DNA from: Methylocystis sp. H62
Lineage (GTDB): Bacteria > Pseudomonadota > Alphaproteobacteria > Rhizobiales > Beijerinckiaceae
Reading direction: 5' to 3'
Assembly (NCBI RefSeq): GCF_015709515.1
Contig: NZ_JADNQZ010000056.1
Coordinates: 124,001-188,000, forward strand
DNA length: 64,000 nucleotides
Part shown: one piece after another, positions 25,522 to 34,495 of the stretch
Position numbering within the stretch: the first letter of the stretch is position 1
Layout of the letters: every line of letters starts with the position of its first letter
Program-made: the position numbers and the translations under genes
Notes under the pieces: generated by a model
Told to the model about the DNA's origin: nothing
The model's database searches: none
What the model saw: the letters and a program-made list of their open reading frames with translations, nothing else

Positions 25522-26742
25522 CTACACCGCCTCTATCCGAACCGTCTCCACCACATGCCGCATATAGCCGGCGTGGTTCCATAAGGGGGCCAAGGGCTGC
25601 GACTGGCCGGCGCGATTGACGGCGCGGGATTTCAAATGATGCACGCCGGGCCGCAGCGACAATTCGGTCCGCCATTCGCGGAAGGAATAGCGGCCGAGAT
25701 CCTCGCCGAGCCGAGCCGTGGTCCAGTTCGCGCCGTCGTCGGCTGAGAGCAGCACGGCTTCGACGCCATGGCCGCCGTCGAAGGCGATGCCCCTGACCTC
25801 GAAGGCGACATGCGCCGCGACCTTCGCGTCTTCGGCCGGCCGCGTCACGAAGCTGCGGACATTGAGCCGCTTGATCGGCCGCGTCGCCCCCTTCGGCGCG
25901 CCCGGCGTGACGCAGACGCAATCATTATCGGGGATGCGATAGGCGCTCGACATCCAGAAGCCGCTAAAATCGCTGTCGAGCACTTCGATATCGTTGAGAT
26001 GCTTCACCCAATAGGTGCCGTAACAGCCGGGAACCACCAGCCGCAACGGGAAGCCGTTGAGCCATGGCAGGTCTTCGCCATTCATGGCGTAGGCGAGCAT
26101 CACTTCGCCATCGCCGGCGTGGCCGAGGTCGAGCGCCTTGACGAAATCCGGCGTCTCCGGCGCCACGGGCGAGTCGAGCCCGTTGAAGGCGACGGACTGA
26201 GCCCCCGGCTTCGGGCCGGCCTTTTCGAGCAGCGTCTTGAGCGCGACGCCGCGCCAGCGGGCGTTGCCCATCGCGCCATGGCCGAACTGTCCGCCCCCGA
26301 CGCGCGGTTCGACGAAGCCGCGGCTGTTGCCCGAACATTGATTGACGGCGACGATCTCAACTGGCTCGAAGTCGCGCTTGAGCGCTGCAAGCGAGAGCGA
26401 CAGCGGCGTCTCGACATGCCCCCGCACCTCGAGGCGAAAGGCTTCCGGATCAATGCTGAGCGGGACGCCGGCGAGGTGATAGCGGACGAAAAAGGCGTCG
26501 TTCTGCGTCAATACCCCTTCGTCGTAAACGGAAAAAGGGGTTTCGAGCTGAGGCGGCCTGACGGTCTGCTCGATCAGCGCACGTTTCCCAGGGTAGCGCA
26601 CGAGGGGCCGGTCGCCATTGGCGAACCCCAGTCGCGCGCCTTCCGCCGAGAACGCTCCCCTCCCATCAAACGAGGAGAGAGCCGCGAGGCCAAAGCTTGC
26701 GCCTCGCAGAAATGATCGCCTGCTCGTGGCTCGGGGCATCAT
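25522..26742 (-). CDS. sorA: Sulfite dehydrogenase molybdopterin subunit (SorA-like)
   Basis: 406 aa with a Tat-type signal (SRRSFLRGASFGLAAL). Sulfite-oxidase fold: molybdenum-ligating Cys at about 136 in VAVNQCSGNSRG, then GGGQFGHGAMGNARWRGV, NGFPLRLVVPGCYGTYWVKHL and a C-terminal dimerisation domain. It oxidises sulfite to sulfate in the periplasm. Placed next to the SoxYZ-like carrier, it could finish oxidation of carrier-bound sulfur (inference). A TAT-exported enzyme fits its Mo cofactor; moaA is elsewhere in the window. Confidence 0.92.
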   Translation of the reverse strand: MMPRATSRRSFLRGASFGLAALSSFDGRGAFSAEGARLGFANGDRPLVRYPGKRALIEQTVRPPQLETPFSVYDEGVLTQNDAFFVRYHLAGVPLSIDPEAFRLEVRGHVETPLSLSLAALKRDFEPVEIVAVNQCSGNSRGFVEPRVGGGQFGHGAMGNARWRGVALKTLLEKAGPKPGAQSVAFNGLDSPVAPETPDFVKALDLGHAGDGEVMLAYAMNGEDLPWLNGFPLRLVVPGCYGTYWVKHLNDIEVLDSDFSGFWMSSAYRIPDNDCVCVTPGAPKGATRPIKRLNVRSFVTRPAEDAKVAAHVAFEVRGIAFDGGHGVEAVLLSADDGANWTTARLGEDLGRYSFREWRTELSLRPGVHHLKSRAVNRAGQSQPLAPLWNHAGYMRHVVETVRIEAV

Positions 26743-26783
26743 CTACGCGGCCGGCGCCTTGCAGCGACTGCGCGGCTAGAACG

Positions 26784-26924
26784 TCAGGAGCCCCAAATCG
26801 TCAGCGCCGCGCATAGCGCGAAGGGCAGCGTCGCAAGCGCGAGAACGCTCGTAACGCAAAAAAATCGCGCCGTTTCGCTCGCTTCTCTCGGAGCCGCCTT
26901 GTCCTGCCAGTTGATGAACGCCAT
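26784..26924 (-). CDS. Small single-helix membrane protein
   Basis: 46 aa, read directly from the minus strand: MAFINWQDKAAPREASETAR, then a hydrophobic helix (FFCVTSVLALATLPFALCAA) and LTIWGS at the C terminus. A gaggggatcgtg RBS-like stretch precedes the ATG. It lies between sorA and cobT. No family recognised; resembles small respiratory-chain accessory peptides only in size. Confidence 0.5.
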   Translation of the reverse strand: MAFINWQDKAAPREASETARFFCVTSVLALATLPFALCAALTIWGS

Positions 26925-27019
26925 CACGATCCCCTCACGAAATTCAAACTCACGCCATAGAAACGCGCGAGGCGGCGAATCGTTGCAGTTTCGTTAAAAA
27001 AGCTGAAGCGCCGGCTCGG

Positions 27020-28942
27020 TCACCGACGCGCGACGGCGACCGGCGCCCGGCGGCGCTGGGTCGGCGGGGGCGCGGGCGCGGCGCTTTCGCTGAACAGTTC
27101 GGCGAGTTTTTCCGTCATGGCGCCGCCCAACTCCTCGGCGTCGACGATCGTCACCGCGCGCCGGTAATAGCGGGTGACGTCATGGCCGATGCCGATGGCG
27201 ATGAGTTCGACCGGCGATTTGCTCTCGATCTCGTGGATGATTTGCCGCAGGTGCCGTTCGAGATAGTTGCCAGCGTTGACCGAAAGCGTCGAATCATCGA
27301 CTGGCGCGCCGTCCGAAATCATCATCAAGATGCGCCGCTGCTCGGTACGCGCGAGCAATCGGCGATGCGCCCAATCGAGGGCTTCGCCGTCGATATTCTC
27401 CTTCAACAGCCCTTCCCGCATCATCAGGCCGAGGTTGCGTCTGGCGCGGCGCCAAGGCGCGTCGGCGGCTTTATAGATGATGTGGCGGATGTCGTTGAGG
27501 CGTCCGGGATTGGCCGTCTTCCCTTCGGCGATCCAGGCCTCGCGAGACTGGCCGCCCTTCCAGGCGCGAGTGGTGAAGCCGAGGATCTCGACCTTGACGC
27601 CGCAGCGCTCCAGCGTGCGCGCCAGAATGTCGGCGCAGGTGGCCGCGACCGTGATCGGGCGCCCGCGCATCGAGCCCGAATTATCCAGAAGCAGCGTCAC
27701 CACCGTGTCGCGAAAGTCCATGTCCTTTTCGCGCTTGAACGAGAGCGGCTGCTGGGGATCGATGATGATCCGCGGCAGTCGCGCGGGATCGAGCATGCCT
27801 TCCTCGAGGTCGAACTCCCAGGAACGGCTCTGCTGCGCCATGAGCCGGCGCTGCAGCCGATTGGCCAGCCGTCCCACCACCGAGGAAAGATGCAGCAGCT
27901 GCTTGTCCAGATAGGCCCGCAGCCGGTCCAGCTCCTCGACGTCGCAGAGCTCCTCGGCGCGAATGATCTCGTCGAAGCGGGTGGTGTAGGCGTGATAATC
28001 GGCGCCGGCGCGCTCGGCGGCGTTCGTCGCCGGGTGACGCGCCTCGGCGGCCTCCTCGGCGTCTCCGGCGTCGGCCTCTCGCTCGGTCTCGCCATAGGGC
28101 GCTTCCGCGGAGTCGCTTTCGCCTTCCTGCTCGGCGTCTTCGGCCGCAAGCGCCGTATCCATCTCGGCGGCGCTCTTGGACTCTTCGTCGTCCTGATCGT
28201 CGCTCTCGCTCTCGTCGGGATTTTGCGGCGCGTCCTCGCTTTCCTCGTCGGCGTTCGTCTCGTCAGGCGCTTCGCCGCTGGCCATATCGAGATGCGAAAG
28301 CAGCTCGCGCACGATCTGGGCGAAAAGCTTCTGGTCCTCCACCGCCCCGGACAGCCGGTCGAGATCTGCGCCGGCGCGCTCTTCAATCGTGTCGCGCCAC
28401 AGCTCGACGATTTTCTGCGCGTGCTGCGGCGGATTGAGTCCGGTCACGCGTTGGCGCGCAAGCAGCGCCAGCGCGTCTTCAAGCGGCGCGTCGTCGCGCC
28501 CTGAGATTTCATCGGCGTGGCTGCGCTGATAGCGGTCGTCGAGCATCGCGCCGATATTCGCGGCGACGCCGGGCATTCGCATTGCGCCGATCGACTCGCA
28601 GCGCGCCTGCTCCAAAGCGTCAAAGGCGGCGCGCGCCGCCACCGGCTCCGGCGCATAGCGCCGATGCAGCGCGTCGTCGTGACAGGCGAGGCGCAGCGCC
28701 AGGGAATCCGCCTGGCCGCGCAGAATCGCGGCGTCCTTTACGTTCAGCTTACGCGGCGGCTCGGTCAGCCGCGCCTTCGCCCCGTCGGCCCCGGCGATGA
28801 GCGAGGGTCGCTCCGGGGCGAAATTCACCTCGAGCGCGGGCGAGCGCGCCATGGCGCGCATGGCGCCGGCGACGGCGCGTTTGAACGGCTCCTGCGGCGC
28901 CTCCTTGGGCGAGGCGGGCCGTCGGTTTGTCGGGGCTGACAT
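27020..28942 (-). CDS. cobT: Cobaltochelatase subunit CobT
   Basis: 640 aa from the ATG at [14 protein letters not shown]; a longer open frame upstream is not conserved. The layout is an N-terminal CobT domain, a strongly acidic linker (about 210-300, Glu/Asp-rich) and a C-terminal VWA domain with the MIDAS motif [13 protein letters not shown]. CobT forms the AAA+/VWA chelatase with CobS that inserts cobalt into hydrogenobyrinate diamide with CobN. The cobS gene lies about 0.9 kb upstream on the same strand. Confidence 0.94.
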   Translation of the reverse strand: MSAPTNRRPASPKEAPQEPFKRAVAGAMRAMARSPALEVNFAPERPSLIAGADGAKARLTEPPRKLNVKDAAILRGQADSLALRLACHDDALHRRYAPEPVAARAAFDALEQARCESIGAMRMPGVAANIGAMLDDRYQRSHADEISGRDDAPLEDALALLARQRVTGLNPPQHAQKIVELWRDTIEERAGADLDRLSGAVEDQKLFAQIVRELLSHLDMASGEAPDETNADEESEDAPQNPDESESDDQDDEESKSAAEMDTALAAEDAEQEGESDSAEAPYGETEREADAGDAEEAAEARHPATNAAERAGADYHAYTTRFDEIIRAEELCDVEELDRLRAYLDKQLLHLSSVVGRLANRLQRRLMAQQSRSWEFDLEEGMLDPARLPRIIIDPQQPLSFKREKDMDFRDTVVTLLLDNSGSMRGRPITVAATCADILARTLERCGVKVEILGFTTRAWKGGQSREAWIAEGKTANPGRLNDIRHIIYKAADAPWRRARRNLGLMMREGLLKENIDGEALDWAHRRLLARTEQRRILMMISDGAPVDDSTLSVNAGNYLERHLRQIIHEIESKSPVELIAIGIGHDVTRYYRRAVTIVDAEELGGAMTEKLAELFSESAAPAPPPTQRRRAPVAVARR

Positions 28943-29034
28943 GACGGAACTATATGCGCGGCGGAGAGCGAAGCCGCAAGTCGGCGGGCGGTCAGCGGCG
29001 GGGGTAAGATAAGGGGGACGATAGGCAGTACGCG

Positions 29035-29069
29035 AAAAAGCCGCGCAGCCTGGCCGCGCGGCTTTTTTT
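29035..29069. terminator. Bidirectional rho-independent terminator
   Basis: Perfect 8-bp stem AGCCGCGC / GCGCGGCT with A5 on the left and T7 on the right. It sits about 15 nt downstream of the small minus-strand gene at 29083-29199 and about 90 nt upstream of cobT. Confidence 0.85.
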
Positions 29070-29082
29070 CCGGTCGAGATTG

Positions 29083-29199
29083 TCAGCCAAGGTGCGAAAT
29101 CACCGGAGCGACCAGGACCACGGTCACAATCGCGGCAATTGCGCCGACAGCCCAAATAATTCCCTTTAAACGCGAAGTGGCTGCGGTGTTCATGCTCAT
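29083..29199 (-). CDS. Very small membrane peptide
   Basis: 38 aa, read directly: [13 protein letters not shown], then a hydrophobic helix ([20 protein letters not shown]) and ISHLG. The RBS is a weak aagagacaaa. A strong terminator follows at once, which supports a real, independently terminated gene. No family assigned. Confidence 0.55.
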   Translation of the reverse strand: MSMNTAATSRLKGIIWAVGAIAAIVTVVLVAPVISHLG

Positions 29200-29554
29200 T
29201 TTGTCTCTTTACATGGACATGCCTGCGAAGAAATAACATAGGCCGCCGGCAGGAACGTCCAGAAAAGCTGCGGCCTACTTCTTACGTCTAAGCGTAAATA
29301 CGGGCTTTGCAACCAGTTTGCACGTAAAGGCGAACGTCAATAAGCGAATTGAAATGTATTTTTTGCCGCTCATGACTGTCAAAAGGCTTCGAATCCCTAG
29401 CGCAGGCAGGGCAAAGAGGCGGCTGGCGGATGCGAGATCATCGGCGAATATGGACCAATTGACGCATGTTCTAAAAACGTCATTTGCGCGGACGGCGTTG
29501 ACTCGGGTCGACGGCGGAAGGCCGGCGCAATCCGATCGCCACGCGAGCGGCCGG
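29200..29554. other. Intergenic region without a supported gene
   Basis: About 355 nt, slightly AT-richer than its neighbours. Open frames on both strands (29318-29623 plus, 29275-29844 minus) lack family resemblance or a good RBS and overlap the zinc-ribbon gene. Nothing else recognised. Confidence 0.5.
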
Positions 29555-29782
29555 TCACAATTTGCGTTCTTGCTTGCTGAAATTCGACAGGTCGCCTTCC
29601 GCCGCGGCGCGCTGGCGCCATGATTTCGCGATGGCCGGATATTTGATTTCTTTGCTGATGCGCGAAACCTGCTGCTGGAGCTTCTCGCTTCCGCAGGAGG
29701 GACAGGCCGGGGTTTCCGACGCGCGCACCAAAAGCTCGAATTCGGCGGAACAGGCGTCACAGACATAGGCGTAAAGTGGCAT
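29555..29782 (-). CDS. FmdB-family zinc ribbon protein
   Basis: 75 aa. It starts MPLYAYVCDACSAEFELLV and has a second knuckle CPSCGS (ETPACPSCGSEKL), giving a CxxC...CxxC zinc ribbon of the FmdB regulatory family. The rest is a polar helix. It is 90 nt after cobS on the same strand. Role unknown; the family name comes from a formamidase operon. Confidence 0.88.
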   Translation of the reverse strand: MPLYAYVCDACSAEFELLVRASETPACPSCGSEKLQQQVSRISKEIKYPAIAKSWRQRAAAEGDLSNFSKQERKL

Positions 29783-29871
29783 TGGTGCCTCGGTCGCTTG
29801 GCGTTACGGACGCCCTCGCGCGAGCAATTTTCGTTCCGCTGCACTCTTTTCGCCCAAAAACGCCGCTACGC

Positions 29872-30870
29872 CTAAGTCATCACCACATTCACGGCGCTTT
29901 CCGGCAGCTCCTTGCCGAAGCAGCGCTGATAGAATTCGGCGACAAGCGGACGCTCCAGTTCGTCGCATTTGTTCAAAAAGGTCATCCGGAAGGCGAAGCC
30001 GATGTCGCCGAAAATCTCGGCGTTCTCCGCCCAGGTGATCACCGTGCGCGGACTCATCACCGTCGAAAGGTCGCCGGCCATGAAGGCGTTGCGGGTGAGG
30101 TCGGCGACCCGCACCATTTTATTGGCGACGTCGCGGCCTTCCTTCGTCGCGCCATAGGATTTCGCCTTGGCGAGCACGATATTGGTCTCGGCGTCATGCG
30201 GCAGGTAATTCAGCGTCGCGACGATCGACCAGCGGTCCATCTGCGCCTGGTTGATCTGCTGCGTGCCATGGTAGAGGCCCGACGTGTCGCCGAGCCCGAC
30301 GGTGTTGGCGGTCGCGAACAGACGGAACGCCGGATGCGGCCGGATGACGCGGTTCTGGTCGAGCAGCGTCAGACGGCCGGAGACTTCGAGCACGCGCTGG
30401 ATCACGAACATCACATCGGGCCGCCCGGCGTCATATTCGTCGAAACACAAAGCCACGCAGTGCTGCACCGCCCAAGGCAGGATGCCGTCGCGAAACTCCG
30501 TGACCTGCTTGCCGTCCTTCAGGACGATGGCGTCCTTGCCGACGAGGTCGATGCGCGAGATGTGGCTGTCGAGATTGACGCGCACGAAAGGCCAGTTGAG
30601 CCGCGCCGCCACCTGCTCGATATGCGTCGACTTCCCCGTGCCGTGGTAGCCGGTCACCATCACGCGCCGATTCCTGGCGAAGCCGGCGAGAACGGCGAGC
30701 GTCGTCTGCCGATCGAAGAGGTAGTCCGGGTCGAGGTCCGGCACATGTTCGTTGCGCTCGGAAAAGGCGGGAACCTCCATATCGGAGTCGATTCCGAACA
30801 CCTGGCGCACCGAGATCTTCATGTCCGGCGTGCCGTCGAGGCCCGTTGCGGCGTATTCTGCAGCGACCAA
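29872..30870 (-). CDS. cobS: Cobaltochelatase subunit CobS (AAA+ ATPase)
   Basis: 332 aa from a TTG start, chosen because aaggagg lies 7 nt upstream. Walker [10 protein letters not shown] (about 93-101), Walker [11 protein letters not shown], and sensor region [20 protein letters not shown]. It pairs with CobT. Upstream lies a J-domain protein gene, an arrangement conserved in alphaproteobacteria. Confidence 0.94.
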   Translation of the reverse strand: MVAAEYAATGLDGTPDMKISVRQVFGIDSDMEVPAFSERNEHVPDLDPDYLFDRQTTLAVLAGFARNRRVMVTGYHGTGKSTHIEQVAARLNWPFVRVNLDSHISRIDLVGKDAIVLKDGKQVTEFRDGILPWAVQHCVALCFDEYDAGRPDVMFVIQRVLEVSGRLTLLDQNRVIRPHPAFRLFATANTVGLGDTSGLYHGTQQINQAQMDRWSIVATLNYLPHDAETNIVLAKAKSYGATKEGRDVANKMVRVADLTRNAFMAGDLSTVMSPRTVITWAENAEIFGDIGFAFRMTFLNKCDELERPLVAEFYQRCFGKELPESAVNVVMT

Positions 30871-30965
30871 AATGCGTCCTCCTTGCGCGGACCGTTTCGC
30901 CCCCGCATGATTGCGCCGAACATGTCTGCGCCGCGGCGAAAAAGCTTTGCGCGCGCGACGAGCGC

Positions 30966-31565
30966 TCAGACCAGCCGGGCGGCCCTCAGCGTCTTATAGG
31001 CATGGATGATTTCCCGCAATTTTTCCTCGCGGGAGCGGTCGCCGCCATTCGCGTCGGGATGATGGCGCTTGACGAGTTCCTTGTAGCGCGCGCGGATCGC
31101 CACGGCGTCCGCCGTCTCCTCAAGCCCCATGGCGACGAACGCCCTAATCGTCACGGGCGAATGTTGCGGCGCGCGGCGGGCGGCGGCGGGATGCGGACGG
31201 CGGAAGCGCTGGCGATAGACGCCAAGCGGATCGGCCGCCGTCATCGTGTCCTCGCGAAAGCCCGTCTGTCCGCGCTTCGTCCCCATGGACCAGGTCGGCC
31301 GGTGCCCGACCGTCGCGTCCTTCATGTAGCGGGCGACCGAAGCGTCATCCATGCCGTTGAAATAATTGTATGTGGCGTTGTATTCACGGACATGTTCGAG
31401 GCAGAAGCAGAGATACTGCCCTTCCCGCAACCGACCCATTGGCGCGCGGTGGACGCCCTCCGCCTCACAGCCGGGAGAATCGCACCGCGTCACGGTCTCG
31501 CGCCGAGTTTCGCGCGGCTGGCGCTTGGTTCGGATGCGGTCGAAGAGGGGCGAATTCAGGTCCAT
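30966..31565 (-). CDS. J-domain (DnaJ-like) protein
   Basis: 199 aa. The J domain is at the C terminus (about 140-195) with the HPD motif in [18 protein letters not shown]. The N-terminal part holds a Cys-containing segment ([26 protein letters not shown]) that may bind zinc. It stimulates a DnaK-type chaperone. Its constant place upstream of cobS suggests a link to cobaltochelatase assembly, unproven. Confidence 0.88.
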   Translation of the reverse strand: MDLNSPLFDRIRTKRQPRETRRETVTRCDSPGCEAEGVHRAPMGRLREGQYLCFCLEHVREYNATYNYFNGMDDASVARYMKDATVGHRPTWSMGTKRGQTGFREDTMTAADPLGVYRQRFRRPHPAAARRAPQHSPVTIRAFVAMGLEETADAVAIRARYKELVKRHHPDANGGDRSREEKLREIIHAYKTLRAARLV

Positions 31566-31651
31566 TTCATTCCATTATGATGGCGCCGCAGCGCGCCGCA
31601 AGCGCAACCAAGCGCCAATGTGCTAAATCGGCGGTCGAACCGGAGATAAAC

Positions 31652-31948
31652 ATGACGGATCAGGGTAAAGGCGTCGTCAAGACGCGCATCGCACAGAAAC
31701 TCACCCAGGCCCTCGCGCCAGCGGCGCTCAACGTGATCGACGAGTCGCACAGCCACGCAGGGCATGGGCATCACCATCCAGACGGCGAAACCCACTTCAG
31801 AGTGGAGGTGGTGAGCGCGGCTTTCGAGGGCAAGAGCTTGATCGAGCGGCACCGTCTCGTCAATGCGCTTCTCTCCGACGAGTTGGCCGACCGCGTCCAC
31901 GCTCTGGCGATCAGCGCCAAAACTCCGCACGAAGCCGCGCCCGTTTAA
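31652..31948 (+). CDS. BolA-family protein
   Basis: 98 aa from the ATG at MTDQGKGVVKTRIAQKL (RBS cggagataa). BolA fold: LNVIDESHSHAGH, then HFRVEVVSAAFEGKSLIERHRLVNALLSDEL and HALAISAKTPHE. BolA proteins work with monothiol glutaredoxins in Fe-S trafficking or act as transcription factors. The His-rich HSHAGHGHHH stretch may add metal-binding capacity. Divergent from the J-domain gene. Confidence 0.9.
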   Translation: MTDQGKGVVKTRIAQKLTQALAPAALNVIDESHSHAGHGHHHPDGETHFRVEVVSAAFEGKSLIERHRLVNALLSDELADRVHALAISAKTPHEAAPV

Positions 31949-31953
31949 GGCCG

Positions 31954-32268
31954 TCAACTGCGCAGCGGGACGCCGTCAGCGCCGCAGTCGATCTCGGAAA
32001 CGTCCTCGCCCATGGCGATGCGGGCGCGCGCCAGCGCCCCGTCGGCGCCATAGGCGTAATCGTGGCGCAGCTCCACCTCGCCATAAACGAGCTTCTCGCA
32101 ACTGACGATCTTGCCCTCGGCGTCATAAGTCGCGCGAAAATAGGTGTTGCGGTTCTTCAGCTCGCTCGCCTCGAGCGGCCCCAGGAGCTTCAATGGCAAG
32201 CGAACCCCGGAATAGGAAAGAAAATACCGGCATTCTTCCTCATCATGCGCTTCATTCATCTCCGACAT
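31954..32268 (-). CDS. DUF6156-like conserved protein
   Basis: 104 aa, soluble. It has the block ECRYFLSYSGVRLPLKLLGPLE ... NRNTYFRATYDAEGKIVSCEKLVYGEVELRHDYAY, which I recall as a small uncharacterised family found in methylotrophs and related bacteria (DUF6156). It converges on bolA with 5 nt between stops. Function unknown. Confidence 0.65.
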   Translation of the reverse strand: MSEMNEAHDEEECRYFLSYSGVRLPLKLLGPLEASELKNRNTYFRATYDAEGKIVSCEKLVYGEVELRHDYAYGADGALARARIAMGEDVSEIDCGADGVPLRS

Positions 32269-32341
32269 CTTTGCTCTCCCTGGTCCCCGGCGCTTCTTCA
32301 GCGACGCCGCGCAGCCTGGTACGAGAAAATCGCGCCAACCT

Positions 32342-32410
32342 CATGGCTCCCCCATGGCTCTCGGGAGTGCGCGGCTGAAACCCCGCGGCTCTTGACGGTC
32401 GGCTGGGCAG
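32342..32410 (+). ncRNA. Candidate serC-type leader RNA
   Basis: The 190-nt leader of serC holds two compact hairpins in tandem: CTCCC...GGGAG, then GCGG ctgaaacc CCGC, followed by ggctcttgacggtcggctg. Their placement and the GAAACC loop recall the alphaproteobacterial serC RNA motif. I cannot align it to the family model here, so the call is tentative. Confidence 0.4.
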
Positions 32411-32461
32411 CGCGTAGCGCGGACGGCGGCGGCGCCGCGCCGCAATCGAGAGGGCTGCATC

Positions 32462-33643
32462 ATGGCCGCCGTCGACAAAGTGGCGAAACCCGCCGCCAAG
32501 CCGGCTAACCCCAGCTTTTCTTCCGGCCCCTGCGCCAAGCGCCCGGGATGGGCGCTGGCAAATCTCGCCGGCGCGGCGCTCGGCCGCTCCCATCGCTCGA
32601 AGGCCGGCAAAGAGAAGCTGGCGCAGGCCATCGCGCTGACGCGGGAGATCCTGCGCGTTCCCGCCGATTACCGCATCGGCATCGTGCCGGCCTCCGACAC
32701 CGGCGCCGTGGAAATCGCGCTCTGGTCGCTTCTCGGGCCCAGGGGCGTCGATGTTGTCGCTTGGGAGAGCTTCTCGAAGGACTGGGTCAATGATGTCCTG
32801 AACCAGTTGAAGATCGAAAAGGCGCGAAGCCTCGCCGCGCCCTATGGCGAATTACCCGATCTGTCGCAAATCGACTTCGACAATGACGTCGTCTTCGCCT
32901 GGAACGGAACGACGTCGGGCGTGCGCGCGCCGAACGCCGATTTCATTCCGGCGGATCGCAAGGGCCTGACGATTTGCGACGCGACGTCCGCCGCTTTCGC
33001 GCAGCCGCTCGACTTCGCCAAGCTCGATGTGACCACCTATAGCTGGCAAAAGGTTCTCGGCGGCGAGGCCGCGCATGGCATGCTGATTCTCTCGCCCCGC
33101 GCGGTCGAGCGGCTCGAGAGCTATGCGCCGCCCTGGCCGATGCCCAAAATTTTCCGGCTGACCAAAAAGGGCAAGCTGAACGAGGGGATTTTCCAGGGCG
33201 AGACGATCAACACGCCCTCGCTCCTCGCCGTCGAAGATTATCTCGACGCGCTGTCCTGGGCGCGATCGATCGGCGGGCTTGAGGCGCTATTCGCGCGCTC
33301 GAACGCCAATGCGCAGGCGGTCGGCGACTGGGTTGAAAAGACGCCCTGGATCGACTTCCTCGCCAAGGATCCCGCGACCCGCTCGAACACCAGCGTCTGC
33401 CTTGTCTTTTCTAAAGAGAGCGCGGCGAAGGGCGCCGACGCGCAGGCGATGCTCGCCAAGAAGATGGCGGCGATGATTGAAAGCGAGGGCGCCGGCTATG
33501 ATTTTGGCGCCTATCGCGACGCGCCGCCGGGCTTTCGCATCTGGTGCGGCGCGACGGTGGAAGCGTCGGACGTAGCCCTGCTGACCAAATGGCTCGACTG
33601 GGCTTATGCGGAAGCTTGCGCCGACGCCGCGCAATCGGAGTGA
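32462..33643 (+). CDS. serC: Phosphoserine transaminase
   Basis: 393 aa. Alphaproteobacterial Ser[16 protein letters not shown] at the N terminus, the PLP lysine in [16 protein letters not shown], and [22 protein letters not shown]. It converts phosphohydroxypyruvate to phosphoserine for serine synthesis, which is heavily used in the serine cycle of type II methanotrophs. serA lies 0.85 kb downstream on the same strand, with a vapBC pair between. Confidence 0.95.
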   Translation: MAAVDKVAKPAAKPANPSFSSGPCAKRPGWALANLAGAALGRSHRSKAGKEKLAQAIALTREILRVPADYRIGIVPASDTGAVEIALWSLLGPRGVDVVAWESFSKDWVNDVLNQLKIEKARSLAAPYGELPDLSQIDFDNDVVFAWNGTTSGVRAPNADFIPADRKGLTICDATSAAFAQPLDFAKLDVTTYSWQKVLGGEAAHGMLILSPRAVERLESYAPPWPMPKIFRLTKKGKLNEGIFQGETINTPSLLAVEDYLDALSWARSIGGLEALFARSNANAQAVGDWVEKTPWIDFLAKDPATRSNTSVCLVFSKESAAKGADAQAMLAKKMAAMIESEGAGYDFGAYRDAPPGFRIWCGATVEASDVALLTKWLDWAYAEACADAAQSE

Positions 33644-33665
33644 CGAGCAGTCGCGAGCAGCCGCC

Positions 33666-34076
33666 TCATCGATCGTTCCAGTCCGTCACCATCAGGCCCG
33701 GCACGCGGTCGAACTCGCGGCGGTTGGCGGTGACGAGAATGGCGCCGCGCCGGCGCGCTTGTGCGGCGATCAAAACGTCATAGGGGCCGATCGGTTTTCC
33801 ATGACCTTCAAGATAAGCGCGGATGTCGCCTGCGGCATGCGCGTCATCAGCGTCGAACGCCGCGATTTCGGGAACTGCCGACAGGAAGTCGTCGAGTCGC
33901 GCATGATTCCTCTCGGGCGCCACGCTTTTCGCTGCGCCGTAGCGAAGCTCGGCAAGGACCGGCGCGGGGATGAGCAAGCGCGATCCGTAAAACAGCTCAG
34001 CTCTCAGCCGCTCGTCGAGGTGAGGCGCACGCCGAGTCATCACGCCTATGATCACATTCGTATCGAGACAAAACAT
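33666..34076 (-). CDS. vapC: VapC-like PIN-domain toxin
   Basis: 136 aa from the ATG with gagg 6 nt upstream. PIN nuclease residues: D5 in MFCLDTNVIIG, E in VLAELRYGA, D in IGPYDVLIAAQA and the final TANRREFDRVPGL. These form the Mg-dependent RNase site of VapC. It follows vapB directly (8-nt gap from the antitoxin stop). Type II toxin-antitoxin pair. Confidence 0.9.
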   Translation of the reverse strand: MFCLDTNVIIGVMTRRAPHLDERLRAELFYGSRLLIPAPVLAELRYGAAKSVAPERNHARLDDFLSAVPEIAAFDADDAHAAGDIRAYLEGHGKPIGPYDVLIAAQARRRGAILVTANRREFDRVPGLMVTDWNDR

Positions 34077-34084
34077 GCGCCGCC

Positions 34085-34336
34085 TCAATCGAAAGTGACT
34101 TCGTCATCAGGTTCGAACGGAGGTTCGTCCGGGAGCTCCGGAAAGTCCACATCGAGATAGGCGTCGAGCTTTGCACGCCACGCCTCGACGTCGAAGGGCG
34201 GCTTTTCCAACGGCTCCAGAATGACCTTGTCGCCAACTTTGCTGACGCGCACCTCCGTGCCCGGCATCCGAAATTCCTTGGGAAGCCGAACGGCCTGGCT
34301 GCGGCCATGCTTGAACAATTTCGCGGTGGCGGTCAT
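34085..34336 (-). CDS. vapB: VapB-like AbrB-fold antitoxin
   Basis: 83 aa from the ATG at MTATAKLFKHGRSQ. The AbrB/SpoVT swapped-hairpin domain (AKLFKHGRSQAVRLPKEFRMPG) binds DNA and the acidic C-terminal tail (DFPELPDEPPFEPDDEV) neutralises the toxin. The pair is probably autoregulated at the region around 34337-34380, which holds an AT-rich inverted sequence (tatctacatatgatagata). Confidence 0.9.
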   Translation of the reverse strand: MTATAKLFKHGRSQAVRLPKEFRMPGTEVRVSKVGDKVILEPLEKPPFDVEAWRAKLDAYLDVDFPELPDEPPFEPDDEVTFD

Positions 34337-34495
34337 GCGGCCTCTTGTGATATCTACATATGATAGATACCAAATTTTTTGATCGTTTTCCAGCGCTTCT
34401 TCGGTCGTCGCCACAAATCTAGATTGCGTTCAGCGCAAGCGCGCTTCCACATTGACGCACAATGCCGCTCATTCCTTTCTTTGCAGGATGATCCC

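Noticed and set aside
29375-29420. TTCGAATCC stretch suggesting a tRNA T-arm
   Set aside because: No matching acceptor, D or anticodon arms around it; not a tRNA.
29275-29844. 189-codon minus-strand frame over the FmdB zinc ribbon
   Set aside because: Different frame from the clear zinc-ribbon gene, with unlikely composition.
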